Assembly: GCA_002633005.1 (NCBI GenBank)
Contig: NMRA01000672.1
Span: 113,290-160,549, forward strand
DNA length: 47,260 nucleotides
From: Phoronis australis
Taxonomy: Eukaryota; Phoronida; Phoronidae
Direction: 5' to 3'
In this document: positions 26,701 to 37,378 of the stretch, one piece after another
How positions within the stretch are numbered: position 1 is the first letter of the stretch
Layout of the letters: the number at the start of each line of letters is the position of its first letter
Notes under the pieces: model-generated
The model's database searches: none
The model's input: the letters and a program-made list of their open reading frames with translations, nothing else
Told to the model about the DNA's origin: nothing
Translations under genes and position numbers: made by a program

Positions 26701-29245
26701 GAGACTTTAGCAGATAATCGAAATGGAATCCTGTCACTAGAGCTTGGAATGACCAATGACAAAAACGCGGAAACTTTTACGGCCCAAAACATGCGCGCTA
26801 CCCAGCCTTGAAATAGTTGATGTGAACCTTTGGCTGACAAAAATCGGTAGGACTAAAAAAAAAAAACGTTACCGCCATCAGTAGCATGCGTCTGCGTCTT
26901 TTTATCTCGTCCATCCACTCCTCCACTCCCACCCCCACACACTTTTGGCTGCAGAGCCGTAGTATTTGTCACCGCGGTTTACAATAACACGAGACGCCAT
27001 TGAAAATCCCACCACGCTATCCCAGATGCCCCGGCAATGTTGACAATTTACGTTCCTCCGAAACATAAAGAGCAACTTCCGCTTTTCGAGGTGAACGTCG
27101 TCGGCAACGCCGCGGTAGGAAAAGAATTTGCCGCGGAAATTTTATATCAAATCCGATTTTTTTACGCGGAAATATAATAAAACGCGGGGACAGAACATTT
27201 GAAAAAAGCGGAAATCCGCGTTTCCGCGGAAAATTCCAAGCCCTGTATCACAATCAGGGGTATGATGATACAGTTTCTGTGACATTAAAAGGACAAATTT
27301 GATTTTCGTTTTTTAGGCAGCTAAATAGGGCAAAATACAGCATCAAGTTCTGTGCACTACGTACCATCAGAACCACTCAAAACAATGTAAAACCCTTGAA
27401 AATGATACGAAGGGCACAATAGCTTTTTTGGCAAAAATTGGTGAGTCTTTACAACAAGCAGAACTCTACCTGTCTGGCGTGATTAGCCACCCATTTCTCA
27501 CTGAGACTGTCCAAAGAGGCGACACCAGCATCACCTTCTTTGGGTGGTGTTGGACTGACGTGCAAAACAAAATCCTTCTGTGAGCTGTTCTGGAATCAGA
27601 ATATTTGTTACAATGTCATTCAATGCCTAAAGTATATCATTCATGCCTTAAAGTAGAATATTATAAAAATGTACTAGTGTTGTCATTATGGTTTTTGGAA
27701 TTGAAATGATTACCTATATTCAAGATCTTTCTGTACAAATAATAGAAAAACTCCAACACCCCAGTACCCCTCACAGACTCAAAAGAGAACAAAATTGGAT
27801 AGACAAGCTCAATACACTAGAACCGCATGGATTGAACATAAAAACTTCTTAAATTATATCATTGAATTTTTTACGCAAAAATGTATCATATTCATTACAC
27901 CATATCTTAAATGTCAATTGTCACATAGTGTTTGATTTTACTTTATTTCTGTTTGATTTTACTTTATTTCTGTTTCTGTTGACAAAGGACGTTATTACAT
28001 CCGAAAATTTCAGTTGATCCATTCATTTTTATTAACATATGCTGCTACTTGCAATCATGAAGAGCTGTTCACTAGCGATACATAGTAAGACAGTGAACAT
28101 TGAAAAACTGAGCACAGGAGTGTGATAGATTCAAAGACAATAACGGTCTCCAAAAAAAGTCCTTCTAATACATTATTTACATTTTTCTCAATCCAGTCTG
28201 AACAGGCATTCACAGCTGACCCTGATTTTCAGAAATCAAAAAGGGAAATCTGTTTTTATAATTAGCAAACATCATGTTTTTCCGTTTTCTAAAATAGCAA
28301 ATTTACGTAGTTTTACTATTTAAAAATTTTAAAGTGATAAATAAACGTCATAACACAATTTGAAAATTCCCTTACATTTCCTCAAAAATTATGCCACAAC
28401 TGCATTTAGGAACAACCTGCTGCATGCTACGTTTAATGTTTCCTGAAATTGGAAAAAGAACGGTGCCACTTTCAGTTTCAGAAAGAATGACGAACTACTT
28501 ATCTGCTACACCCAACCAGGGCCACGTGATTGGCAGTCTTACTGTTGCGAGTGAACTTGGAGTCTTGCTTAACCTCAAGATCGTGCATGCGTGATTTCTT
28601 GAGATTAAGCAGGATTCCAAATTCACGCACAGCAGTACTTCGGTACAGACACAGCTGTTCACTAATACACTAGTCAGTAATCAACTACGGCACTAGTCGG
28701 ATGTAATGGACCCTAACTTATTCCAAATAAATCCACTAAATGCAGGTCTAAATGAATGATTTTGGTATCGCTGCATTCCTCAGACATCTGGCTATCAGTA
28801 CAAATCCTTTTCACTACCCTCAATTACTCTAGTCTATAAATACGCCATTCTGAGCTTGGTCCACTTTAGCCACGCGCATCGTGAAATCGGCAGCCATTTC
28901 AGGGAACTTACTATATCTAGCGCCATCTAAAAAAAAGCATTTGTACGGATAGCCAGATGACTGAGGAATGCAACGATACCAAAATCATTCATTTAGACCT
29001 ACATTTAGTGGATTTATTTGGAATAAGTTAGGGTCCAATTTATCCGACTATTGCCGTGCCGTCAACTACTTTTCTTCAGTCCAGATGGTGACAGAGTCAC
29101 ACCTTATTATAAAGGTGAGATGACACTGAAATACGACAAAATTATGTACTTGGCCTATTATGAGACCGATAACCCATCCAGTCTCTGTGTAAATTGAGTC
29201 CAACGTCTTCTTAACATTTTCTTCTGCAACAAACGTTCGACCCAT
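17772..29245 (-). CDS. ODR4: ODR4 homologue, ER membrane trafficking factor (complete, 10 exons)
   Basis: ODR4 family proteins are tail-anchored membrane proteins that help chemosensory GPCRs leave the ER and cooperate with UFSP2/ODR-8. Exons in transcript order: 29245-29150, 27589-27470, 26140-25950, 25061-25025, 24133-23993, 23161-23027, 22200-22014, 19812-19630, 18589-18503, about 17896-17772 (TAA 17774-17772). They sum to 1302 nt, 433 residues. The start is MGRTFVAEENV, with an in-frame TGA three codons upstream. Diagnostic segments: NSSQKDFVL, HRMLPGGLDILGIF, TCRTYDV, PAEWKYQSF and PLRVFGKLPG...CDYMFPDES. A C-terminal membrane anchor (VTVGVGLLAVLYAYLGLD) ends the protein. The intron before the 37-bp exon is U12-type. 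The 5' edge of the last exon is uncertain: AG at 17898-17897 keeps frame, as does an AG at 17916-17915 adding six residues. The near-perfect TTTCAG at 17886-17881 does not keep frame. Gene identity is secure. Confidence 0.93.
18422..18486. repeat. Inverted repeat (hairpin) next to ODR4 exon
   Basis: Left arm begins GGTACACATGAGTCAATTTA; right arm ends TTGACTCATCTGTACC. About 26-bp arms with two or three mismatches and a 13-base loop. It sits about 17 bases past the donor of exon 18589-18503, within the last ODR4 intron. Confidence 0.8.
18990..19063. repeat. Imperfect inverted repeat
   Basis: AGTCTACATGC...GTCACATCC pairs with GGATGACGTGCATGAAGACT around a short loop. Preceded by a TGTATATTG-type simple repeat (about 18950-18985). 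Intronic in ODR4. Confidence 0.55.
20415..21194 (+). repeat. Direct duplication, copy 1 (ends at single N)
   Basis: About 780 bp beginning AGCATTTGTACAACTAAAAT, repeated at 21196-21955 with scattered differences and a ~20-bp indel. It ends exactly at the single N at 21195. No ODR4 exon is inside. Most likely an unmerged contig or haplotype overlap. Confidence 0.9.
21196..21955 (+). repeat. Direct duplication, copy 2 (starts at single N)
   Basis: Starts at the base after the N and ends in the 35-bp tandem repeat that borders ODR4 exon 22200-22014. Continues collinearly into the gene. Confidence 0.9.
21916..22020 (-). repeat. 35-bp tandem repeat carrying copies of an ODR4 splice donor
   Basis: Plus-strand units begin CCTCAGTTCACCCACTACCT at 35-bp spacing. 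On the minus strand each unit contains GAACARGGTGAGGTAGTG, which is the real donor context of exon 22200-22014. Donor-like GT dinucleotides fall at 22013-22012, 21978-21977 and 21943-21942. Confidence 0.85.
22250..22580. other. ODR4 intron stretch, no gene
   Basis: Contains C-rich blocks (AATCCCCC, TTCCCCTC) and the 8-mer AGGGCCCT near both 22277 and 22560. A small non-autonomous transposon is possible but not supported well enough to call. Confidence 0.4.
25025..25061 (-). other. 37-bp ODR4 microexon
   Basis: Encodes one completing base plus 12 codons (TTCRTYDVTDHK), between the U12 acceptor and a GTGAGC donor. The segment aligns with the conserved Cys-Arg-Thr-Tyr-Asp stretch of ODR4 proteins. 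Too short for ordinary ORF searches. Confidence 0.88.
25062..25949 (-). other. U12-type GT-AG intron in ODR4
   Basis: On the minus strand the donor after the SLSRK codons is GTATCCTTTT, the U12 consensus. The acceptor region reads GGCCTTAACTCTCTGTCAG, with a CCTTAAC branch-site core about 11 nt from the AG. Phase 2 joins exactly to the first base of the 37-bp exon 25061-25025 to make the conserved TCRTYDV segment. Confidence 0.88.
25500..25610. mobile_element. Copy of the palindromic SINE-like family
   Basis: Contains GGCCACATCACATGACCT facing a GGCCAACAAGTGGTGTGTAG half and an AGACCAGACTTAG end, as in the insertion at 11345-11598. Shorter and more decayed, lacking the tRNA-like centre. Lies in the ODR4 U12 intron region upstream of exon 25061-25025. 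Confidence 0.6.
26738..27245. mobile_element. Possible non-autonomous DNA transposon
   Basis: The left end AGAGCTTGGAAT and the right end ATTCCAAGCCCT are inverted matches. The interior repeats CGCGGAAA-type words. GC content and CpG use rise sharply against the flanks. No transposase frame and no sure target-site duplication. Sits in an ODR4 intron. Confidence 0.4.
28533..28643. repeat. Long hairpin (~50-bp arms)
   Basis: The left arm includes AGTCTTGCTTAACCTCAAGA; the right arm includes TCTTGAGATTAAGCAGGATT. Pairing extends outward through GCGAGTGAA / ATTCACGC. The loop is about 14 bases. No protein. Intronic in ODR4 (first intron). Confidence 0.8.
28689..29061. mobile_element. Foldback element with ~105-bp inverted repeats
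   Basis: 28689-28799 is repeated inverted at about 28955-29061: GGCACTAGTCGGATG...GGACCCTAAC against GTTAGGGTCC...ATCCGACTATTGCCGTGCC. Interior of about 155 bp. Lies just before ODR4 exon 1 on the minus strand side, inside intron 1. Confidence 0.8.
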
Positions 29246-30928
29246 CGCCGGTCAACGCAACAACACTCTTCAGCAAATATGAAGGTCAAGGCCACAGTAC
29301 GTAGTCTCGCAAAAGTAGCCTAATGATATACAATGTAATATTATGCATAAATGGCAAATATGTGACTTATTAGATTATAATTTTACTCTTTTAATTATCA
29401 AGTGAATTATATTTTGTTGCAAATAATTAAACACAGTAAAATATCAAACATTGGGTTTTGCGACTGAGACTGGAATTAAAACTACTATGGTTCAGTATGG
29501 TTGACAGTCCAGTTCCTGCTGTATTTCTTTTCACGCTGTTTCGTCGATTGTTTGTCATCACTAACCTTAGTTAGCTTGAGGTAAGCTAACGTAGGTTTAA
29601 AAAAGTTATAGAATACCTAACTGAGTGGCGGTCTGGTGTAACTAGCTTGTACGTAGCTCAAAATAGTCGTGTTGATCACTTCAGACAGACTAGCGTCAAA
29701 ATCATCGTCCTCCGCTCCAGGGCAGGAGTGCAGAACAGTAGTTATTTACATTTACAAACAGGCTGGTGTCTATCATCCTTATACTATCAAGTTGAGCCAG
29801 GTTATTTACGTGTAACCCAACATTGGTGTGTATTATCTTATAGATAGTAAGCAACAAAGTGTGCATGAATAGTAGTTCTTTTCCCTCACTTGTTTGCTAG
29901 TAAGTAAGTACATTGTGATTGTCTGGGTGAGCCTGGATGTATGCAGTATACCATATGCACATCATCCATCATGTAGCCTTGGTATAAAATCCACAGATTT
30001 ACAGATATGGAACTCAAAATTATTTGATATCTTTAAAAACTATGTTATTCCTTGAGTAAAGCAAATACTGAGGTTATGCGTACTTAAAACTGCTGCCAAT
30101 CTGATGGTAAATTTGTTGAGCCGTAATATGTGTCAACTTTCGGCAACATGAAATAGAGTGTAATCTTATCTACAGGCAAATTTCTTGTTTTTGGTGATTC
30201 CTCAATCAACTGTTCTTCCACAAGGATGCATGCCACTCACAACAAATTACAAAAATTGGTTTCTCTTCATTAGAATTGTATTATCATCAAACCGAGTTTC
30301 TGAGCTAATTTTGCTTTAGCAAAGCTGTTACAATCTCTCAAAGGTGTTGCAAAAAGTCACGTAAACGGCCCGTGCGTGTGTCACAAGGATTTCGTTTTAA
30401 AGTCTTCAAGAGAATCTTCTTTTGTCAAAACCAGGAAGGTGTTGCAAGAAAATGACGTTTGTTAAATTGTTTTTCACTTAAATGGTTATAACGAGCAAGG
30501 TGAGTGTCGCTCAACGCACTAGATTTTCTATGCACCTCATGACAAGGTCATGTGCAGAACCACTCGGCATGTGAAATTTCCATTGAAAATTCACACGTAT
30601 CGTTCCCTAGCTGTATTTTGATGCTAATCTACATACAGCAACTGGTTCTATTCTAGCAATATTAAGCAATGGCACTAGGACAGCACCAGCTCGTGGGTGT
30701 GTCGTCACAGAGGACTGGCTGAATAGTCCCCCACTTTTTTAAACTTTGAAAATTTAGATACCGAGTTTTTCTGATTTCAATTACTGTTTAATCACAACAA
30801 TGTTCAATTCATTTTTATTACAAAATTGATGACTTCCTACAATCTCTGCAGCCTAGCATGCAACAGAAGTGTTACCATCTCGGCTAATTCATTTCAGCCG
30901 AAGCAACCCATGACACCTTTGTGACAGA
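29246..30928. promoter_or_regulatory. Head-to-head interval, ODR4 / ZDHHC12-like
   Basis: 1.68 kb between two divergent start codons. It must hold the 5' UTRs and promoters of both genes unless unseen non-coding exons lie elsewhere. I see no TATA box in a convincing place and no other gene. Confidence 0.5.
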
Positions 30929-33900
30929 ATGTCTAATGTTTGCTCAGCCGTGTCCCAGGCCTGTCGCCGGCTGCCCTGCAGGTCAAATGCTGTCTTGATA
31001 CGAGGGTTTCATACATTGCTTACGTTGGCTGTACCTATAGTGGTGGCTGTCAAAAAGTCTGGTAAGTTGGTCACTATAAGGTAAAACCAATAACATTAAG
31101 ACATTTGATAATATCTGCTGTTATAGCCTATGCAGTGCCATCTTTGAAAACTATTTACATTTGTTCTTGTTTTGGGATGGAGTCCTTTGTTGTTGTTTTT
31201 CAATACAAGTTAGCATTTTCAAAAACCGGACGATCGCCCGCACAAATAAAAAAGTTCATGTTCAATTCAACGTTTCGTCTTTTCATTAGACATCATCAGG
31301 ATCATATTTACAACAATTTAGGACAACAAGTGCCAACATACAGCTCAGGTAACATCCATAGAGTGAAGTGAGAGATACATAATAGAATATAGTCAGTAGC
31401 TGGTCATCACCATAGCTGCAGGGCCACAGAGCTTTGCATATTATTCAGAGAATCAGTGGCATGCTGGTTCTGAAGTTAGCATTTTCTAGTTATACACGAT
31501 AAAACATTATACAATACAGTTAGTTGACAGATTGCTTCAACAGAAAGATTCACCACAGCTAACTTGATATATTTCAATTTGAATTTTGGTATTTCGGCTT
31601 GACTAATTAACACAGATACTGCAAAAATGTCAAAATCTGTGAAATTATGGTAATATTTGTTTTATGCATGTGATGCTACAAATACTCGGTGAGTTGTTAA
31701 GTAACATTCACGTCAGTAATGATGTAAACAAGGTTTTGGTTTGTTGTACCTAATAACATACAAAGTGCTGCCAAGCCCTTGTTGAACGTTGGATCCTCCA
31801 ACTGTTTCTTTATGTCTCAAGCTTTGTTTAATGAGTAGTTTTAATTGTTCAACTGTAAAAGAAGAGAAATTATACTATTTAGGTGCATTTTATTTTCTAA
31901 TTTGATTTACAATCATGTGGATATCTATATAGACCCTGTATATTTTCAGTTAAACTTATGTGGCTGTTCTTCGGGAGGAAGTTTTCGGTTTTCAGAATTG
32001 GTTAAACGCACGACATTTTTCATTGTTCACAGTCTTTATTCCATTACGTTCATACCTTCGGAACAAAACTTATATAGAAATTTCACCCTTTTCACGATTG
32101 TTACGTGTTGCGGGTCATTTTTTTGCAGATCTCAACAATTCATTGTCTGGACATAGCTCTGTTGTGTATGCTATTGCCTACATTGGTCTACTGTTGTTCT
32201 CTCTTCTCCTATATTACGTGGCATGTATTATAGACCCAGGCTTTGTACCAATGGTGAGTCCGTCAATTGTCATGTGACCATGACTTCTCTGTTTACAAGT
32301 AATACATTGAGGGGGAAGTGCTTAGCTGCATGATGACACACACACACACACCCTTTTGAGAAGATAAAAGGCACATCAACTCAATAAATAAAAGTTGTTA
32401 AAACTGATTCTGCTTTAGACTAGATAGAGATCCAACTGCTTTCTATGTTGCATACTCGATTTATGCTGCTAAGAGACAGCTTTTTGGCTTTGTTCTTGTC
32501 GCTGTCTTTAGCTTTGAATTTTTTTAACTTCCAACTTTGTCTATATTCCTTTAAGGAGGGATGTGGTTACTGAATTATTCTGTGTGTTTAGGGTATAATA
32601 ATTTATATAAATAATGTAAATCTACATTTCCGCATAGGTTTAAGGTTAACATATACTACATTTCCACGCTGGTTTAAAATTTGCATATTTACATACGCTC
32701 AGGAGTTCAAGGACGAGGTGCCTACTACTCAGTCTAATTGGATTTCTGTACTCGACAGAAGGTCCTGATGACTCAGTGGCTAGAGCGTCTGCATGGTTAG
32801 TAGAAGGTCCCAGGTTCGAGTCCCGGTTGGAGTAGAAATCATTTCAGACTTATATTCATTAGGTTACGTAATGGGGCCACAGATGGCGTGCTGACCAGAC
32901 TTAAAAACGTTTGCTGTATCGCGAATTGTTAATATGTCTGTTTTAGGGTATAGCAGGCGTCGAGAGACCTGAAGAGGAGGAGACGTTGTGTAAAGAGGAA
33001 GTAGTGAGCAGATGGTGTGAATACTGTGAAATAGAGGTAACTCGTCCATAAGCAAGAGATTCATTGGCCTTTTTTACAGGTAGACGAATCATCACATTGC
33101 AATGGATTGTGGAATGCTGGTTATCCAATGAAATCAGAGATCGTACAGCTACATTTTTAGCTAACGGGGGGCCTGAATGACGGATATTCCACAAATTGTA
33201 AACTTAGAAAAGGTCAACTGAAGATCAGGAATTGAATTTCATGTATTACCTACACAATGTGCCCAAGATGCTTATTAAAGATTCATGATGGAGGCACTAT
33301 TAGTAAGGAGATTGGAAAATGAAATCGTTACTCTACTGGCTGGTTTGCTTGAAATTGGCAAAATTCAAATTTTAAAACTGTTGTGTAACAATTTTTTGAG
33401 AGATGCTTGCTTCATGAGATTCTTAAACCTTGTTATTAAAATAATTTTGAAGCTGCCAACTGTACAAGCAATAACGGCAAGTGTTTTTCATTTGGCCACG
33501 ATTTTGAGAACCAGTTTTCTCCACTGAATAATGGGCATCAAACTGGTTCTCACAATGTGGGTACGTTACATCCAATTATTGCCACAGCTTCTGCACACTA
33601 CTTGTCTGTTGCAGCAACCAATGAGAGCTCGCCATTGCTACGACTGCGATCGCTGTGTTGAGAAATATGACCACCATTGTCCGTGGCTAGAGACATGCGT
33701 GGGGGAAAGAAACCATAGGTTCTTCTGGCTCTTCCTACTATCCAAGGCTTCCATTATAGTGTGGACTATTGTTGTAGCCTGGTACGTTCCTGTGTCCTGC
33801 ATACATTTCATTACAGCCAGTCAAAATTATGCCCCAATAGCTGACTTTCGAAATAGCTGCGCCATATTGAAATTCACTATCCTGCCAGATGGCAATCGCA

Positions 33901-35374
33901 TCTTTGGTGGACAGGCATTCGGCGCCACCTACAGATCTCATGACAAGAGGTTTCAACCTGGTGGTATTAACAGCGTTCTAAATCTTTCCTGCTATTATAA
34001 TGCCAACAAATTTTCACTTATGTGCGTTGGGATATAATGGCATACGGAGGCAAACCTCTTGAAATATCCCCAGATGAAGGACATCATGTCTCGTGCATTT
34101 CCCACTATAAAGAAGAATCTGCAGATGGATAGTCGGTGGCAGCGAATGATAAATAAGGACGATTTTGATACCAAATGTCCAAAAGCTAAAATGAATTAAT
34201 GAATTTAACCTAATCAAACATTGGGAGGGTTTGAAAATAGATTTATTAGTCTGTTTTTCAAAATTAATGAACCAGTACATAGTGGTGAATTTCTGTCTAC
34301 CAAATGTGAGGATTAGCGCTACTAGCTTTCTTGCTCTCTTTACTCTAGAGAGCGCTGTTATGAAGCCCCGTATTGCTTGTATCTTAATTATGATTTTTAG
34401 TTTATTAGATGTAGGACGCGAGATACTGTAGTTGCTTCAAAAAATTCTATAAAACAAATTCAATCAAAGAAACGGTATATAAGTGAAAATCTCACTTGCA
34501 GTTTTGTTTAGATTATAAAACTTATTTTACATAGGAAGTGTGTGGAAATGAGGTTTATCCAGATTTTAAAAAGAACAATCTACATGGACAGTCGATTGAA
34601 AGTTACCTGTGTACCTGGAGCTCTCTGGTAGCTGTCCATTTCTCTGTACCCTAGCGTCTGAACTCGTGGTCTAGGTAGTCCAAAAATTGTGTGACAGTTT
34701 TGCACTTCTGAATTATTAGCATAGAAAGCAAATTTTTCATGATGAAGGATAACAGAAAAGTGCAGAGGCATCATACAAAATTTAACATTGCTGCAAACAG
34801 TAACAAAAATATTTTTCTCTGCAGAATGTCAATAATAGTGAATAGGCCACCGCTACATTGTTTGTCCCCAGTTTGGAGTAGTTGCTAGGGGCATGACATA
34901 ATCACTTTCCACCCCTATTTTTGCCATAACGTCTACTCTTTCTGACATGTTGTTGGAACAGGAACCAAGTCATGTGACCATTGATGTTAGCAACTTTCAG
35001 CCCCAAACAATTTACTGCTTATTGATTGGCTCTCTTTTCATTCCAGGCGAGCCATTCAGCACAAAGACACGTGGTCAGAGTGGTTCCAGACCAACGTGCT
35101 CCTAGTCATCGTACTCGGAATCCTTGGCCTCTCTTTGATGGCCGTACTGCCGCTGCTGGGAATGCACACCTATCTGATGGTGACCAACCAGACTACCTGG
35201 GAGGCCATGGCCAGGTCAAGGATTACATACCTGAAACACCTGAACGACGACTATAACCCATTCCATATGGGTTACTGTGCAAACGTGTTTAACTTCTTTT
35301 GTCGGTTTTCAAAACAGAAGTGGAATGTGTTGTATACGAAATCTATGTCGAAGGTAGATTTGCAGGATGTTTGA
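30929..35374 (+). CDS. ZDHHC12: ZDHHC12-like protein S-acyltransferase (complete, 5 exons)
   Basis: Membrane palmitoyltransferase that moves a fatty acyl chain from its own cysteine to substrate cysteines. Exons: 30929-31061, 32129-32253, 32947-33036, 33615-33781, 35047-35374; total 843 nt, 280 residues. ATG context is AGAATGT, with an in-frame TGA six codons upstream. Four likely membrane spans: about residues 27-41, 56-78, 154-172 and 189-211. DPG follows span 2 (80-82). The cysteine-rich domain runs from C110-x2-C113 through C124, C127 and C130 to DHHC at 135-138 (catalytic C138), then CVGERNH. The TTxE motif is TTWE at 221-224. The RARHC...RYDHHC-like spacing, short tails and ITYLKH...NPF block match ZDHHC12 better than other DHHC families. 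Family assignment is very secure; ortholog number is likely. Introns hold a SINE copy and a (CA)n. Confidence 0.92.
32334..32351 (+). repeat. (CA)n microsatellite
   Basis: About nine CA dinucleotides in ZDHHC12 intron 2. Confidence 0.9.
32757..32925 (+). mobile_element. tRNA-derived SINE
   Basis: The head has a pol III A box TGGCTAGAGCG (32777-32787) and a B box GGTTCGAGTCC (32813-32823) in tRNA-like spacing, but no closing acceptor stem. The body reads ATTTCAGACTTATATTCATT, then a GGTTACGTAATGGGGCC block, then GGCGTGCTGACCAGACTTAA. This body is the forward half of the palindromic element at 11345-11598. Inserted in ZDHHC12 intron 2, ending about 20 bp before exon 32947-33036. Confidence 0.75.
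33782..35046 (+). other. ZDHHC12 intron 4
   Basis: GTACGT donor, AG at 35045-35046; phases match directly, so no exon is missing. AT-rich with no recognised gene or clear repeat. Confidence 0.8.
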
Positions 35375-36420
35375 CATGTGTACCGTCTCACAGTAGAGTG
35401 CACGGTATATCGTATGAGTCTTGAGGGTTGTAATTGTTCTGCAAAATGTCTTTTAATTTTGTGAACACTGACAATTTTCCCTTTGAGCTTGACTGGTGTT
35501 TATTGCTTGGGATGACCAGGATCAATGTCTATTAGACCCCTGTTAAAGTAAACACAGATTACCAAAGGCTTTATGGTCCTGGTTTATAAGAAAGTTGTTT
35601 TATTGCCCCCTGTTGGTTTTGAATAGTTGTGCCCAAAATGTGAAATCCTTGTTAAAAGTAAGTTTGTGGCATATGTGATATGTATACCATCTCAATGATC
35701 ACAGCGCCAAAACTGAATGAAGGCTTTCACCAGGGTTAGTGTGAATTTGTGTCTCAGTTCTAGTGAAAGGCACTCTAAAGAAGATTACTTATTGTATGCA
35801 AGTTAGGCATCACGGATAGACCTAGAGAATAGTTATCACTGAACAGCAGAATTGGTGATATGTATTGGAAGATAAGAAAACGACACTCTCATATGAATAT
35901 TTGATGTCTTTTCAAGTGTGTAACTTACTACATACCATGTCGTGAATTATGGCTTCATAGTTCACTTGATTATTTCTTGTGATTTTTTCATGTGACAATC
36001 CTTGAAGTTGTTGGACTGTATTCCCCTTGTTAGTCAGTTACTATAGCCCTGCGTTACGTGTTTGCATTGACCAAAGATCAAAAACGCTTCCATTGAAAAC
36101 TGAAAAGATTTTTTGATGCTGTCTGGTAGTCAAGTGACACGTTAATTGTGCATACTATTAGAGGTTGTTCATTTATTTTATACTTGTTGATCAGATATTT
36201 TAACTGTCTGGTGTCTGCCATGTGCAATGAACTGGGGGTAAGGATGAAGCCGGGGTTTTTAAAGTTCCATTCAGTTTTAACAAATGAAAGTTGTAAAAAT
36301 TGTATGTAACAATTGCTGAATTGAGATGTTGGAAATAAGTTCAATTCAAACACTTCAGTTTCTTAAACACTTGTGCTCAATTTTTATTTAAATTTACTAT
36401 AAATCAGCCTTCCATCAAAA

Positions 36421-36426
36421 AATAAA
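36421..36426 (+). promoter_or_regulatory. Candidate ZDHHC12 poly(A) signal
   Basis: AATAAA about 1.05 kb after the stop, within AT-rich sequence. Confidence 0.3.
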
Positions 36427-37132
36427 CTTTTGATTTAGACCTTCCGTTATGAAACTGGTCTTAAATTGTCTCTTAGTCAAACTAAAGATGATTTCTGAGC
36501 CCGGAAAAACTTGAAACTTCATAATTGCTTGGCTTGTAAGGGTGCGTCATTTTATGCGCTGAATGTAGTCTCGAGAAATAACAAACTGCAGGTTCTTAAC
36601 AAGCCCACAAATCTCTTCTCGTCTGGGTAAGAAACAAGTTGAGTATAATTTTTTAGCTGCAAGTGGTGTAAATCAAAAATTTGCTTCTTTGATGGAGTTC
36701 GTGCTTATAGCTTCTTTAACTGATGTGGAAGATAGTCGCATAGAGGAGTGGACATACCCCTTGATCTGCCGCGGTGGGATGGGTAGACAAGCTAAAAAAA
36801 TCATGCACAACATTCTTTTTATAGTTTCAGCTTATGCATCAAATCGTGTTGTTTTGTCTGTGTAGTATGAAGCCTGAACAGTTTGTATTGAATATCCTAT
36901 TGTGTCATTTTGTCTTGAAAGCTACATAAGACTTGGGATCAGGTAGCAGTACCCCACCTAGTGTTTGTAAAAAGAACTATTCCTGTTGTTTACATGCTAA
37001 TGGCTGGCACATGAATTTTGTGATGTACTTTGAAGAAGTCACTGGATTCATTGCTGAGTAAGTATGTGCTCAAGTTCTTCCAAGGCACTGAATTCAGTAT
37101 CTTCTAACTTTGGCAAGGATTAAGCTTAGTAA

Positions 37133-37378
37133 TTGGGTCATTCTTCACTTGTTTCATGGAAAACTAATGGCCTAAATTGTCATTTTTTTCTATTTTCAAA
37201 GACCAATTCCATTGCTGCATATTATGGAAATTATACCAAATGTTGTTTTATAATATCTACGCTGCAGAAATCAAGCCAATAACAGACTAAAATTTTCTTC
37301 ATCTTTATTATTGTTGAGAGAAAATAAAATTTCTCTTTTGTACCGCAGTTTGTGTTAAACAAGTGAAGAATAACCCAA
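37133..37378. mobile_element. MITE-like element, 22-bp inverted ends
   Basis: The left end TTGGGTCATTCTTCACTTG and the right end CAAGTGAAGAATAACCCAA match with one difference. The 246-bp unit has no coding capacity. No firm target-site duplication. Confidence 0.75.

Noticed and set aside
31960-32128. Alternative ZDHHC12 start [11 protein letters not shown] joined directly to exon 2
   Set aside because: The stretch lacks family similarity. The exon at 30929-31061 matches the ZDHHC12 N-terminus and first membrane span and splices in phase.
32767-32835. A tRNA gene
   Set aside because: A and B boxes are present, but the acceptor stem does not close and the sequence continues into a dispersed repeat body; it is a SINE head.
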